Below, piece by piece: positions 44,631 to 57,727 of a stretch of DNA of 64,000 nt. This stretch comes from Choristoneura fumiferana. Taxonomy: Eukaryota; Arthropoda; Insecta; Lepidoptera; Tortricidae. The stretch spans positions 5,083,745 through 5,147,744 of the forward strand of contig NC_133494.1 of the NCBI RefSeq assembly GCF_025370935.1, in the 5' to 3' direction. Positions within the stretch are counted from its first letter, which is position 1, and every line of letters starts with the position of its first letter. Both the position numbers and the translations under genes were made by a program. The notes below the pieces were generated by a model. That model ran no database searches. It saw only the letters and a program-made list of their open reading frames with translations, and was not told where the DNA came from.

Positions 44631-46137
44631 CCACCTACACTTAGATTTGATTTGTTTTGATTTTCAGTTGTTGCGAATTATACAATTCTTATCTTAATTC
44701 GTGTTAGCGTTAATTCAATGATGTCAAAAATAAATAAAAAAACAATCACTGCAAGAAAAAGTACCATAATATATGTTTACGATGAAAAATCACAAACAAC
44801 GTTTTTTTTCCTAGGTCCCCTCAAAATCGTCTTAAGCTTGTTCTACTGTATATATATTTACGTTACCACGACGTCAAAAATATCTATACACCTTTATGCC
44901 ACTAAACATAAGGTCGATGTATACATATTTTGACGCTGTGACTGCGACTGTACAGATTGGTATGTATATAAGGAATTGTAAGTATTTTTTCCCTTTAAAC
45001 CCCTTATTCCTAGAGTAACGGTATCTGGCCGCTACACTTCAAAATAAGGAAAAAATACACATATATAAAAAAAACGAACAATTTATTCATAAAAACCAAT
45101 CTGAGAAAACAATATTCCATGAACTTATCACTTTTCTTAAGTATCTCAATGGCTACTTATAATATCTTTTAGTCGGCTAGCACTATGTACTATTTCTCGT
45201 TTTGTTTTATATTACTTTCGTACTAGCTTAAGAAAAGATTTATAGATACAAAAGGGAAATAGTAAAATAAACTAGCCGATTATGTTGTAGGTATACAATA
45301 CATGCGAGTGATCGAGCGCTTTGCACTCTTCACTATAGATTTTCTTATTGATAGGCCGTTATTGGGAACGTTTACAATGATCAATTTTTTCATACCTTTT
45401 TTGAAGGTTCATAAGCGTATGTACCTACGATATCACTATGCTAATTTGGCGCCATACGATGCTGACCAATGTACAGTCAAACCATTAGATTCCTGACCCG
45501 CCGTACCCACCCATTAGAATCGTGACCAGCTCAAAAAATCTTGTACAGTCAGCGTCATATAGAACATAGCAGTCAAGATCACCAAATACTTGGAAACATC
45601 CAAATAGTCATTAACATTGACCCAATCAAAGCGATCAAATTGCTCAGGACATCCACCGTGTACAAATAAATTGAAGCACGCACATCACCGCTGGTAGCGT
45701 AGCAGCCGAAATATCTAAAAGTACCTATGGGACACACTATAAAACTGGGCTTTATCTAAAAGGTTTAATGTTTAATCGAAAATTGAGTGCTTTAAATAAA
45801 AAAAAATTAAGACACCTTTTGGCGCCAAAAATCCGCCATTTTGATTTTTTAAGAAGTTCATGTACCCAGTGTCACTCGCGTCATTAGGACGAATCCAATG
45901 ACGTATCATTTATCAAAATCGGTTCAGTCGTTGAGTAATTACGAGAGGACATATGCATAGACATACATATATACATACATATTTACATATATACGGGTCA
46001 AACATATAACCCTTCTTCTTCGCAGTCGGGTAAAACAACTTTGCCTCATATAGATAAGGTTTATATATATCTCACAATTACTGTCTGTTTTCCGATTCGT
46101 CAATATTGTTGTCAACTTTGAATAACGTAATGTAATA
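44631..46137. other. Repeat-rich intergenic sequence
   Basis: It contains a MITE-like remnant near 44870-44955 (tctatacacctttatgcc) and moth retroposon ends near 45780-46030. No gene was seen. Confidence 0.5.
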
Positions 46138-47731
46138 GGTACAGTCACGTCTAAAAATATGTATACAAAAACAAGGTTGCATAAATATGTAGTCATACAT
46201 TGTATCAAAAATATTTATCTATTACTGACACCAAAAAATTGTATTCATTAAACTTTTTCAGTATTATGTAAACAAAATGCTTCAGAAAGTTGCATACTTA
46301 AATAAATTCATTTAAATGTATCCACCTCGTAGGCAAAAATAAGTATACATGAATGGGTTCCATATACATATAACCACACCAATTTGTATACGCCGTTTGA
46401 TTCATAAATATGTAAACACGATTTGATATTTTGATTCGTTTTGAAGAATTACTGTTTTGTTAAGATTACATGTCTGTCTCTTTCGTAACCTGCATGCGGG
46501 CAGGGACATACATACTACGAATCCATACTCCATTAAAATAATATTATATACTGGTGACCCGTTCCGGCACAACACGGTTACGGTATACATAGACACCGTG
46601 AATCACACTATTTATTTGTGAAAACCGCATCAAAATCCGTTGCGTAGTTTGAAAGATCTAAGCGTACAGACAAAAAAAGCGACTTTTTTTTTATACTATG
46701 GAGTGATGAATTGAAAGTAATACTCTGTCTGTTCCGGTATCACGTCGAAACCGACTGGTTTCGACTGTCAGGGGGGCTGAACATAGGTACTTAGTTTTTA
46801 TCTCCAAAAGCAACCTTAAGGGGAGAAAATGGGGGATGAACTGACTGGAGTGAGGTGGATGAAATTTGGTATGGATATATTTAATTTTTTATACACCATC
46901 AAGATCACCAAATACTTGGAAACGTCCAGAGTGGTCATTAATATCGACTAAGCCAAAGCGATCAAGTTGTTCGGGTCATCCACTGAGGACAGATCCACTG
47001 AAGCATCTATAATTTGCAATCTTTAATCATTGTAATTTTAATTATAGATCTCTCACTCATCGTACGAAAACACAGTAGCAGGACTAGCCAGCTCCTGCTT
47101 CACGTCGATATTCTGTGAGAGTGTGGGTACTACCGGTCGAGCCCGCCCATTCGTACTGCAAACCAAGAACTGGCTACAGTGCGGCTCTACCACTAACAAT
47201 TAACAATATAATTAAAATAAAAAAAAAAAATGCTTAGTGCACCTTTCTGAGAATGACCCTAAACTGAAATACTCAATATTTACAAGTCAATTAAATCTAA
47301 GGACTGTCAAGTGCGTCATAGAATAATCGTGAGATAGACGTATGCAGTGACAAGTCCGCACTGTTTCGTGAATTGTCAAATCAGTTAAATATACAAATTA
47401 CGATTCTATGCAGTCAGACAAGGTTTGTTGTTGCAGTCTGGATACATATTTATGAATCAACGGCGTATACAATATTTGCCAAATTGGTGTGGTTATATGT
47501 ATATGGAACCCATTCATGTATACTTATTTTTGCCTTCGAGGTGGATACATTTAAATGGAATTTATGTAAGTATGCAACTTTCTGAAGCATTTTGTGATTA
47601 CATAATTCTGAAACAGTTTAATGAATACAATTTTTTGGTGTCAGTAATAGATACATATTTATGATGAAAATGTGTGGCTACATATTTTTCAAATTTTTTT
47701 GTGTATACATACTTTTAGACGTGACTGTACC
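46138..47731. mobile_element. 1.6-kb foldback element with about 290-bp arms
   Basis: ggtacagtcacgtctaaaaa at the left end and its complement at the right end extend into long arms (about 46138-46430 and 47430-47731), interrupted by small indels. The 1-kb interior holds unrelated sequence, including the exon-like fragment at 47053-47155 and a segment (46908-46988) also found directly repeated at 45573-45655. Confidence 0.75.
47053..47155 (-). other. Exon-like fragment inside a foldback element
   Basis: On the minus strand a good acceptor (ttcttggtttgcag) is followed by 33 codons and a stop, including the segment NIDVKQELASPATVFSYDE, which contains a VKQE sumoylation-type tetrapeptide. It reads like a terminal exon of a regulatory protein. 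It lies in the interior of the inverted-repeat element 46138-47731, so it may be a captured gene fragment. The parent gene was not identified. Confidence 0.35.
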
Positions 47732-48492
47732 TAATCATAATACTTATAGTTAGACCTATTTTCATCTTTGACTTGGAAAGAAGGTATATCGATATCACAG
47801 TAGCTGTGCTGCGCCTATCACTTTAGTGCTTACGATTCCTGAAGAAGAGACATGTAGCAATAATTTTTCAGTCGTGTTGAATCTAAACGTATTCACATAG
47901 AGCTCATTTTACAATGCTATATATACGACGTCTAAAAAATTTGTCACCTATAACGAAACTAACTTGACAATCTTGACATTCTTGTCAAATAAGTTCTGCT
48001 AGTCAGGGTGATGTGGCGCTACGTAGCTGCACAATGGACTCTCAGCGATATATAAAGTATAACGTTGATTTAAAGTTCTAATTAATGTTGCCGGTTCAAA
48101 GTTATTACTTTTTTCGAATAGAAGCTAATGACAATAAGCGCCAAGATTTCAAAGTGTGTGTCCCAATGCGCATGTGCGCATTTCCAGAGACACGGGTTTT
48201 CGGTACAAGTTGAAGGTTTTTGACAGTTCCGCTAGTTTTTTCTGTTCCATGTCCAATAACATTGCGACTGCAAATAAGTTTTTATTTTCAATTGTACGGT
48301 CAGTTGAAGAGAAAGGCTGGAGTGGTTAACGCCGTTACATGGGACTGCCTTATTTCTCTGGAGCTGACCACCATTGGTATGAAAACTGATCAGCACCATC
48401 GCTTTTAAATCATTAATTACTTTGCTTTTGGGGTAATACGATGAATATCAGTTTGTTGGAATATGTGCACAACTTTGCAGCTGATTTCAACT
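47732..48492. other. Intergenic sequence before the second gap
   Basis: AT-rich with no supported gene. Confidence 0.5.
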
Positions 48493-48599
48493 TAAGCCGG
48501 CCACACTCGCTAGGTTATAACCGATGGTTATGCCTGCACATTTCATTTGAAATATGCAAGTTGATAATTTTTTATACCTAGCGTGTGTGGCCGGCTTTA
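48493..48599. mobile_element. Short palindromic MITE near the second gap
   Basis: taagccggccacactcgcta and tagcgtgtgtggccggctt flank about 55 bp. Confidence 0.7.
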
Positions 48600-48660
48600 G
48601 ACAGGTATAATTTCGCTACGAAGGGAAAAATTACTGGTGGCTTTTTCTTTGGACCTATTA

Positions 48661-48760
48661 NNNNNNNNNNNNNNNNNNNNNNNNNNNNNNNNNNNNNNNN
48701 NNNNNNNNNNNNNNNNNNNNNNNNNNNNNNNNNNNNNNNNNNNNNNNNNNNNNNNNNNNN
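48661..48760. other. Assembly gap, 100 N
   Basis: Exactly 100 N separate contig 2 from contig 3. Contig 3 starts inside VPS11 intron 9. Confidence 0.99.
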
Positions 48761-48789
48761 CTTGTTGTTTGTACAGTACGATTACTTGG

Positions 48790-48980
48790 AGTTAACACTT
48801 GACAGATGGGCGTGCCTTCAGTCAATTTTCAACTTTGACGATGGTGTCGTTGTAATGAACAAATAAATAGTTTTTACATAATCTGTAAACGTGGGTAGCG
48901 GTATACTAAAAATGGCTTTATTTGTATGACGTCAAAGTTGAAAATTGACTGAAGGCACGCCCATCTGTCAAGTGTTAACT
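48790..48980. mobile_element. Palindromic MITE, agttaacacttgac family (contig 3)
   Basis: Contig 3 counterpart, 191 bp, with one arm altered near 48839-48865. It is only 29 bp from the N gap. Confidence 0.75.
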
Positions 48981-49287
48981 CGAATTAATCAAACTGTACT
49001 TGCATTATCATTTAAACTGCATATCCGTACCAAGTTTCAAGTCTGTACTATTAACCATTGAAGAGTTCCCTCCTGCGGAGACGATCCTGTCACGACCACC
49101 ATGATGTCACTAGCAGATATTGTATTGTCCCCAAATTTACATAAGTATGTCAAAGTTCAAGTCAATTGAACCGCTGGAAGTGGGTCAAATTTAGCTTCCA
49201 AGATTTGACCCAATCAAATCCTTATTAGGTTTACCAACTATCTACAGGCTTATATTCAAACCTCCTTAGTTCTAAAAACAAATAGGT

Positions 49288-49414
49288 ACAGTCGATGTCA
49301 AAGATATCTATACACTTTAGTACCTTGTCACTGTATGCCATCTGACAATTTTATACAAAAGTTCAAACACGAAGTGACAGCGACAAGGTAAAGATATATT
49401 TCCTCGACAGTACA
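49288..49414. mobile_element. TACAGTC-ended MITE, cgatgtcaaagatat family (contig 3)
   Basis: Contig 3 counterpart of 10009-10136. Confidence 0.6.
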
Positions 49415-50374
49415 AACAGACGGAGAGCGCCGTTTTCATTTATATAATGTTAGTTAAGTTTAGAGGTGACGTCCTTCCCAGTCATATGTGATTTGCTCAA
49501 TGAGTGGAAATTTCAATGCGTAGGGATTTAGAATTATTAATAGGTAAAGGTGTATTTTGTATGAATTACCTCCCGGTAAATTCCCCGCTGACGTCAGAAT
49601 TAATTTATCTAAAAATGAACTAATCTCGTATATTTATTTTATACCGGGATCTCTAAACGTCGCTATCGATCCAATTTGGTTTGCGGGACACAAAACACAG
49701 ATAGTCAGAAATCAATCTCCATACAAGTGCGCTCGAGCAACGCACACATAGACATTGCTCACGGACACGTTATCTCGGACCGGTTGGGACCAGTGCGAGC
49801 GCGAGTGCCATCCGCTTGAAACACGTTTTTGTGCAATAATGAGCAACAAAAAAAAGTTATTATAACTGTTCAGTGGACGGTTGTTTAATTAAATTAATAA
49901 TCGTGAATTTCGCCAGTATCGAAATCGTCGAAAGATATTTCTGTGACAAATTTATGGTATAACAATGACATTAAAATTAAATATTTTAGTTATTAATTTA
50001 TATTTCCATTTTTCCCGTTTTATTCTCAACAATAAATCAAACAACGAGATACGAGTGCCACTACCACGATAGTTTTTTGGCGCATAAGCCATATATAGTT
50101 GACAACCATAGAGCGACTGCCGAGCGTAGGTATGAAAAGCGAAGTACATACAGAAAATTGACTTCTGAACTATCTGTGTTTTGTGGTGGGGATTTGTGGA
50201 GCCAACAATAGATCTAGCTTGATCTTATCGTATTTTTGGGAAAACGCGTGTATTAGAGTTTTAAATGGATACAAGTTATGCGATAGACAGAGAAGCATAA
50301 AGTAGGATTGATTTTTTACGCATAATCTTCCTTTAAAATCCTCGAAATTTCAAATCTTGATGTGGGATTCAATC

Positions 50375-50595
50375 AGGACTCGCACCTCTGGTTTTTGAAA
50401 ATAATGATCGAAATTACATTTCAAATTTACCACGAGCTTTACGGCGAAGAAATACATCGTGAGGAAACCTGCTCAGACCTACGAAGCAAATCAATGGTGT
50501 GTATGAAGTTTCCAAATCCGCACTGGGCTCGGGTGGGTACGATGGCCCAAGCCAAGAAGAAGATCTGAGAAGAGATTTGTGCCCAGCAGTATATA
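50375..50595 (+). mobile_element. 5'-truncated tRNA SINE (contig 3)
   Basis: Contig 3 counterpart of 11094-11323. Confidence 0.75.
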
Positions 50596-51684
50596 CGTAT
50601 ATTCATCATCATCATCATCATCAGCCGGAAGACGTCCACTGCTGAACAAAGGCTTCCCTTAGAACGCCACAATGAACGACAACTCGCCACTTGCATCCAC
50701 GGATATAATAATAAAGTTTAATTTACACACATTCGGTACAGAGTACACGCATAATTCTAAATAAAATATGAATCAAAAAAAATATTAATTAAAAACAATT
50801 ACTACAACAAATAGGGAGTATTACTGCGCATGTCTGCCGTCAGAATGCAGCACTAGCACAAACAGTAAACAGATTTTTTAATGTCTTAACACACATGTCC
50901 ATAGGATGCCATAATATGATATTATTTCAATAAAATTTTTGGAAATATAGCTCTGTCGCTACATCGATGTAAATTTCATGTTATTTTGTTACTAATGAAT
51001 ATTAAAGTTTTCATGATCCGTCACGGCCACAAACTTTAAAGAGAACTGACGTTGTCATGGCGGTTTGTGCTAATGTCGCCCCCTGCGCAGAGTTTCGCGG
51101 AATATTCCCTATTACAACATGGAAGGAGATTTTTAGGTTATTTTTTTATTATATATATTTTATTAAGTTATTTAAATGTGTATTTGCGATTACAGCATTG
51201 TTGGTTGCCGTGATCCTTAGCTTCCGGTTCTGGTTTTGGTGTATGATGATGATGATGATGGTCTTTCCACAGCATTTATGCACGGACTACAAGCCCCGGA
51301 GCAAGCCGCTGGTCGACGAGGCGTCCCTTTCGGCGGCTACCGGGAACCGGACCGGGCAGATCCGACGATTACATACACATGTTCCTCAGCAACTCTGAGC
51401 AACTTATAGAGTTCCTTGAACACATGACCGCGGCCGACGTGCAGTGTTCGAAGCTCGTGTATAACGCGCTTATAGAGCATTATATACATGTGTGGTGAGT
51501 TGGTTTAGCTGCGTTCTGATCATAGATGTGCGAGGAATGTGTTTGTTATGAAGCTATATGTAGAAACGCTTCATTCGCTTAACCTCGCTTAGCGCAGCTC
51601 TAGTGGAAACAGCTCAGCGGAGCTTAGTTTTTGTATATCAAAATAGGATTGTTTCCTTTACGTAAAATGAGCTAGTTAAAGGAT

Positions 51685-51832
51685 TTAAAGCCGAGTTTAG
51701 ACTGGCAAGAAAAATAGTGCAAGTTGCATTACATTGCGGCGTTCGATTGACCACTACAAACTCGTTGGCTTAACGGCCTCGTAATGTAATGCAACTTGCA
51801 CGATTTTTCTTGCAAGTCTAAACTTAGCTTAA
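51685..51832. mobile_element. Palindromic MITE in VPS11 intron 10 (contig 3)
   Basis: Contig 3 counterpart of 18172-18319. Confidence 0.8.
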
Positions 51833-52193
51833 GGCAGTTTCTCTCCGTGGCCCGTACACGTGTAGTAAATTGATTTGTGTAACTACCCTACAGTAAAACT
51901 TTCTTTAAAAAATTCAAAGGTGTAAGGTGTGCGTTCCAATCGCCAATGCACTAGAAAGAAAAGACTAAGGTTATCAATATTTAACTCGATTCCCCTCCCC
52001 CAGGGCGAAGTCTCCCGACAAGAAAGCGGAGTACGAAGAGAAGATAATGAAGGTGTTGCGTGACCCTACGGCCAACTACGACAAAGACCAGACCCTCGTC
52101 ATCTGCCAGATGCTGGGCTTCCGCGCCGGCATCCTGCATCTGTACGAAGAGAATAAGCTGTGAGTGGGAACTGATACTATCGTGATCACTTAA

Positions 52194-52883
52194 AGCTCAG
52201 TTTCATAGGTCGATAACTCGGTTGATATACAACGTACGGTGTCTTCCCGCAGGCGATATAACGACTAATAAAACTTATAAGTCGATAACTCGGTCGACAC
52301 AAAGCGTGCGGTTGCTCCCCGCAGGCGGAATAGCGACTAGTAATACCCGAATGCAAACCCTATGGCATACGTTATGTAAATCTCACGGACCCTGCATTAG
52401 GGTCCTATCGACCAACGAAACTGAGATTTCATTGGTCGATAGGGCCTTTAATGCGGGTTGCGGGATATTTACAAAACGCATGCCTAGTATTCGCATTTTT
52501 GCTACCACCATCTTGCTCGCTAATCCTGCCGTGAAGCAGCAGTGCTGCACTATTGTGTTTCAGCGTGGAGAGTAAGACAGCCGGTGAAATTACTTGAGGT
52601 ATCCCATCTTCGGCCTCTAGGTTGGCAGCGCATCTGCAATCACCCTGGTGTTGCAGGTGTCTATGGGCGGTGGCGATCTCTTACCATCAGGAGACCCACT
52701 TGCTCGTTTGCCATCCAGTCGTATAAAAAAAATCGGGGAACGGTTTTCATTGGTCGGTAGAGCCCGCATGCGGGGTAAGGAGTATTTCCATAACACATGT
52801 TATTGGGCCTGCGTTCGTGTTTTCGGGCGGAGAATCACCACACGCTGTATATCGACCGAGTTATCGACCAATGAAACTGAGCC
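52194..52883. mobile_element. TTAA-flanked foldback element in VPS11 intron 11 (contig 3)
   Basis: Contig 3 counterpart of 17096-17790, again with ttaa at both ends. Confidence 0.65.
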
Positions 52884-53255
52884 TTAAGTCGATATCTAGA
52901 TCGATATACGTACATACGTAGTAAGGATAGATTTTAGAAATTAATGCTATATTTTGTGTTTCGGTACTGATTGCATGTAGTGAGAACTGATGGACGCATA
53001 CACTTTCCCAGTATGTACAATCATTCTAAGATTAAAATAATCTTAAGATGGATCTTAGGAATTCTGACTAAATACTGTCTTTATTCTTTTCCATATAGTG
53101 TTTCCTCTTTTGAATAACGACAGTATTTTTTTTTTATTCACTGGATGACAAACGAGCAAGTGGGTCTCCTGATGGTAAGAGATCACCACCGCCCATCAAC
53201 ATCTGCAACACCAGGGTATTACAGATGCGTATCTGTATCTGCTCTGAATTCCTTG

Positions 53256-53512
53256 TGTACGAGCAAGCAACGTACATTTAGGCAACTAAGCAATTTCAAG
53301 TTGACCTCATTTACTTAGCCAGGTATTATTTTATTTGTAAATGCTTTAATTTTAATTCCACTTCAGTTCGCAATAAGCCATCAAGAGCGCCGCGCGTACT
53401 CATAATCATTAACCATCATTTTAGATTTAACTAGATTATCTAAGTGTTTTTAGTACAATAAATTCGTTTAGTAATCCTGTTGAATCTTTAATTGCTTCGG
53501 CTAACCCGAACA
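53256..53512 (+). repeat. 5' LTR of the Bel-Pao element
   Basis: A 257-bp LTR beginning tgtacgagcaagc and ending cccgaaca. It contains an aataaa polyadenylation-like signal near 53458. Confidence 0.92.
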
Positions 53513-53513
53513 T

Positions 53514-53527
53514 TGGTCCTTCGAACC
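53514..53527 (+). promoter_or_regulatory. Primer binding site of the Bel-Pao element
   Basis: tggtccttcgaacc begins one base after the LTR. Its complement ends in acca and contains ggttcga, the T-arm of a tRNA, so it fits a tRNA 3' end. The isoacceptor was not determined. Confidence 0.7.
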
Positions 53528-53783
53528 TTCCGTAAAGGTGGGATCTGACACGTGTCGTCGGTTCGTGAACTAGATTCGTGTCACAGTTCACGTACCAAGC
53601 TATCGGACAACGTGCAAGTGAAAAAACTGTTCTGTGGAAATCAGACCCCCAGGAACCGAAAATCAGGAATCATCATTGCAGTCTCCAGCCTGAGATACCA
53701 AGTTCTTGGGAGCACGGAGTACCTATCAAGTATACAACGCAGCTAATTTCAAGTAAGATCTTTCCTTTTTTCTCTCGCTTATC

Positions 53784-55438
53784 ATGTCGGCGAAGATTGA
53801 AGATCTTTTAGCTAATCAACAACAAGTATTAAACGCCATTGAGCAATTATGGGTTAACTTCAAAAAAGATAGTGCAGACAGGAAGACTAAGGAATATTTG
53901 CAGCGTCGTCTTCACACTTTAGATAATTATTGGGCTGAGTTTCAGAATAATCATGCCAGATTATCAGACTTAGGTATAGAGTCACACGAGTACTTTATGA
54001 ACAACGAATACGGGCAAACAAGAAAGAAGTATGAGGCAATCAGGTCGCAAATTCAAGATTTCTCAACAGTAGAAAACCTACAGAAAGAGCCACCATTTGG
54101 GAACATTTCAAGCGAGTTCCCTCCGCCTCCGAGGTCATCGCGGCCGGTTGATACTAGCACTTCCAGCAAGACAGAAGATATGCTTAAAAAACAGCAAAGC
54201 AACTTTAGAGCGTTTGTGCGTACCATTACAAACATAAACTTAGAATTAATATCGGAGAAGTGGGAATTCGACGATATACTACGCACCATTCAAACTCGCT
54301 GGACAGCAATCGACTCGTTACATTGGGATCTAGACAGCGAGCTTTCAGGGTTCACACAAGGAATATGAAGAGGCATTCGCGAAATATGAGAGACAATACG
54401 GCGAAATCAAGGCAGCCATAAACAGGAAGATGTGGTCAGCATCCCACATGGAGAAATCAACACCCAAGATCGACATACAAACCTTCAGTGGCAACTATAA
54501 CAATTGGATCTCCTTCAAGGACCTCTTCACGGAGACCATCCATAACAACCCTCGATGTCACAAGCGCAAAAGATGCAATACCTCAAAACAAAAGTCAAAG
54601 GCGAAGCTGAACGTTTAAATCCAGCATCTCAATGTTAGCTCAGACAATTACAAGGTCTGTTGGGACATTTTAAATCAAAGATATAACAACAAAAAGCTTT
54701 TATTTACATCTCACATCAATATTATCTTGAATCTCCCTATTATGCAACAGCAATCTCTAAGCCACATTAAAAGAATACATGATACCACTTTAGAATGTCT
54801 CAATGCTATCAAGAATCTGGGGTCGACATCACGACATGGGACCCTCTGATTGTGCACATTCTATCACAGAAATTAGACACCGAATCGTACACAGATTACA
54901 TCACGTCAGTAAAAGACCGAGAGAATTGCCCAGGCTGACCGAATTTATGTCATTTTTAGAAACCAAGTTTACGACTTTAGAGTCTTCGCGTAGGAAACAA
55001 GATAATCCTGTGCAAAACAACAACCACCGGTATCAGTTCAGCAGCATAAACCTAAGTCAAGCTACTTTAAAAATGCATTTTCTTCAAGTATGAAAATGAA
55101 CCTAATAACAAGAACTTTACGGCGAGATTCAGGTGCGGGGTTTGTAGTACAAACGATCACGGAATTTATTTTTGCCAGAAGTTTTAGACATGACACCCTT
55201 TAATAAACGTAAAGTGGTCGAGAAGCTAAATTTATGCCCAAATTGTCTTCACAAACATCCAGGGAAAGCATGCTTATGTGATAGACGTTGTCGTGAGTGC
55301 GATAAGGAACATAATAGCCTACTGCACGAAGCTTTTACGCAATCGGGTAACGCTGCGTCAAATACAACGTCCGGAGGCAACGGCGCTGAGACAAGCAAAC
55401 TTGTAAAAAGTAGTTCACACGTGTCGCTTACCGAATGA
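53784..55438 (+). pseudogene. Bel-Pao gag region, broken
   Basis: The first open segment (53784-54368) is a charged, helical gag N-terminus. A second segment (54430-54618) carries the DUF1759-type stretch with FSGNYNNW, typical of Bel-Pao gag. A third (54803-55093) follows after stops. The last (55172-55438) has the cysteine-rich knuckle CPNCLHKHPGKACLC and a further CRECD-H cluster. Frame changes occur near 54360, 54600 and 55090. Confidence 0.85.
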
Positions 55439-55451
55439 CGCAGTTGAAGTA

Positions 55452-55667
55452 TTGCTACCTACGGCCATTATCAGGATACAAGCGGCCGATGGGTCTTTCA
55501 GAATTTTACGGGCTCTCTTGGATCAAGGATCCCAGACGTCGTTGATTACGGAACATGCAGCCCAAGCCTTACAATTAGCAAGAAAAAGTTGCAAAGGCGT
55601 AATATCCGGAGTAGGGGATAAGGAGAGCAACTGCAAAGGCATCGTTCTATCAAATGCTCGACAGTAG
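55452..55667 (+). pseudogene. Bel-Pao aspartic protease region
   Basis: A DUF1758-type retropepsin segment with ALLDQGSQTSLI holding the catalytic aspartate. The DQG form is seen in this element group in place of DTG or DSG. The open segment ends before the usual second conserved region, where the frame changes. Confidence 0.8.
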
Positions 55668-55754
55668 CAAGTGACTTCACTTTCGAAACGAATGCTCTTA
55701 TCATGAAAAAATCTTATCAAAAATTTACCCGAGTTTCTCTTTCTCTAAACCAAA

Positions 55755-56760
55755 TTGGTCGTATTTGGACAAAATCAATTTAGCGGATCAGAGTTTTACA
55801 TTAGTCGCCCCGTAGACCTTCTTCTGGGTGCGGATGTCTACTCGAGTTTGCTATTAGATGGTATACGTAAAGAAAACACAACATTGCCCATCGCCCAACA
55901 AACAAGATTGGGCTGGATTTTGAGCGGACAGGCAAAAACCTTTCAATGTAACGTTGTGCTACATAACTTAGAACAGATAGAGAGATTCTGGGAAGTGGAA
56001 GACATCTCAGAACCCTCAGATATATCATCAGAAGATCAAGAATGCATTAATTATTATCAAAGAACTACAAATAGACGAGAAGATGGACGATATGAGGTCA
56101 GATTGCCGTTAAAACCAAATTATCAAGAAAATTTGGGAGAATCAAGAGGCAAAGCCGTAGCACAATTTTATAGTCTAGAGCAAAAATTAAACAGACACCA
56201 AGATATTTCAAAAGAATATAAATTATTCATTAATGAATACATATTGCTCGGACATATGACACCCGCAGTCGATGACCGTAACGTGAAACTCAGCTGTTAT
56301 TTGCCGCACCATTGTGTCACGCGACTAGATTCCACTACAACAAAATTGCGCGTCGTGTTCAATGCGTCAGCGTTAACGTCAAGCGGATTTAGCTTAAATG
56401 ACGTAATGTACAGAGGGCCTAATCTCCAGCAAGATCTGCAAATTCTTGTCATCAAGTGGAGACAATTCAAATTCGCCTTTACCGCGGATCTAGAAAAAAT
56501 GTTTCGGCAAATACGGGTGAACGCAGAAGATCAAACCACTGCAAAAAATAATTTGGCGAAACCAAAAATCCGAAAAACTTCAAAGTTATCACCTTGCCAC
56601 AGTTACTTATGGGACTAAGGCGGCCCCTTCTTAGCTATGATGACTCTTAAGCGTCTAGCTGAAGATGAGAAGTCGAACTATCAAAACAGTGAAGCCCCGG
56701 AAGTTCTGAAAAGTTCATTTTACATGGACGATCTTATTCATGATCACACACAGTAGAATC
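55755..56760 (+). pseudogene. Bel-Pao reverse transcriptase region, broken
   Basis: The open segment 55755-56618 starts in the protease-RT linker. It carries RVVFNAS and the motif A segment FTADLEKMFRQI. After a frame break near 56600, the catalytic FYMDDLI sequence appears at about 56718-56740 in another frame, followed by a stop. Confidence 0.88.
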
Positions 56761-56781
56761 AGCTAACAAGTTAAAAATGAT

Positions 56782-57640
56782 ATGATTCATTTTGAAGTCG
56801 GGTGGTTTCAACCTTCGGAAGTGAAGTCCAATTTACCAGAGCTCCTCGAAGACGAACATAAACAAGGTGTTTTTGATTTCAAACAGGCGGAACCATCTTC
56901 GAGCAAGACTTTGGGGCTTGGATGGGATCCACAACTCGATTGTTTCACATTCCAATCACGAATAGATGTATCAGCGTCGAGAGCAACCAAAAGGTCACTG
57001 TTAGCTGACATCTCAAAAATCTTTGACCCTTTGGGATGGTTAACTCCATTAACCTCGAAACTAAAGATATTATTTCAAGACATCTGGAAATCAAAAATTC
57101 TTTGGGACGAAAATGTACCTGATCACATTCAAGAGCAATGGGTCAAGCTCAGATCTGAACTGCAGTTGATCAAAGATTATCAAGTTCCGAGATGGCTGGG
57201 AACAGATGAAACAGATAACATCGAGTTGCATGGATTCTGCGACGCGAGTACGAAATGTTATGGTTGCGTCGTATACTGTAAAATAAACAAGAATAACTCA
57301 CAAACAATTGTATTAATCGCAGGGAAAGCTAAGCTAGTGCCTCTGAACAAAACAATATCCCTACCCCGTTTGGAGCTAAGCAGCGCAGTTTTACTTGCCA
57401 AATTAATGTCGAAAATCAAGCAGTGTCTGGCCGGTCATAGTATCAAGATTTTTGGTTGGTCAGACTCTATGGCAGTCCTCGGTTGGCTACAAGGTGATAT
57501 TAACAAGTGGAAACCATTTGTCGCAATCGGGTAAAACAAATAACGTCAGAAATGTCACACCTTGCTGGCGTTACATAAAATCTAAAGAAACCCAGCGGAT
57601 TGTGCTAGTCGGGGTCTCAGCGCATCCCAGCTAAAGATCA
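56782..57640 (+). pseudogene. Bel-Pao RNase H region
   Basis: The open segment 56782-57534 has the Pao-type connection domain (FDPLGWLTPLT), then an RNase H fold with the HGFCDAS aspartate, LPRLELSSAVLLAKL, and WSDSMAVLGWL. The frame is lost near 57535. Confidence 0.85.
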
Positions 57641-57727
57641 TTCTCTTTGGTGGCACGGACCTACTTGGTTACCAACATATCAGCCATCCATTGAAGAAAA
57701 TCAAGAAAATACACCACTGATCAGGAT

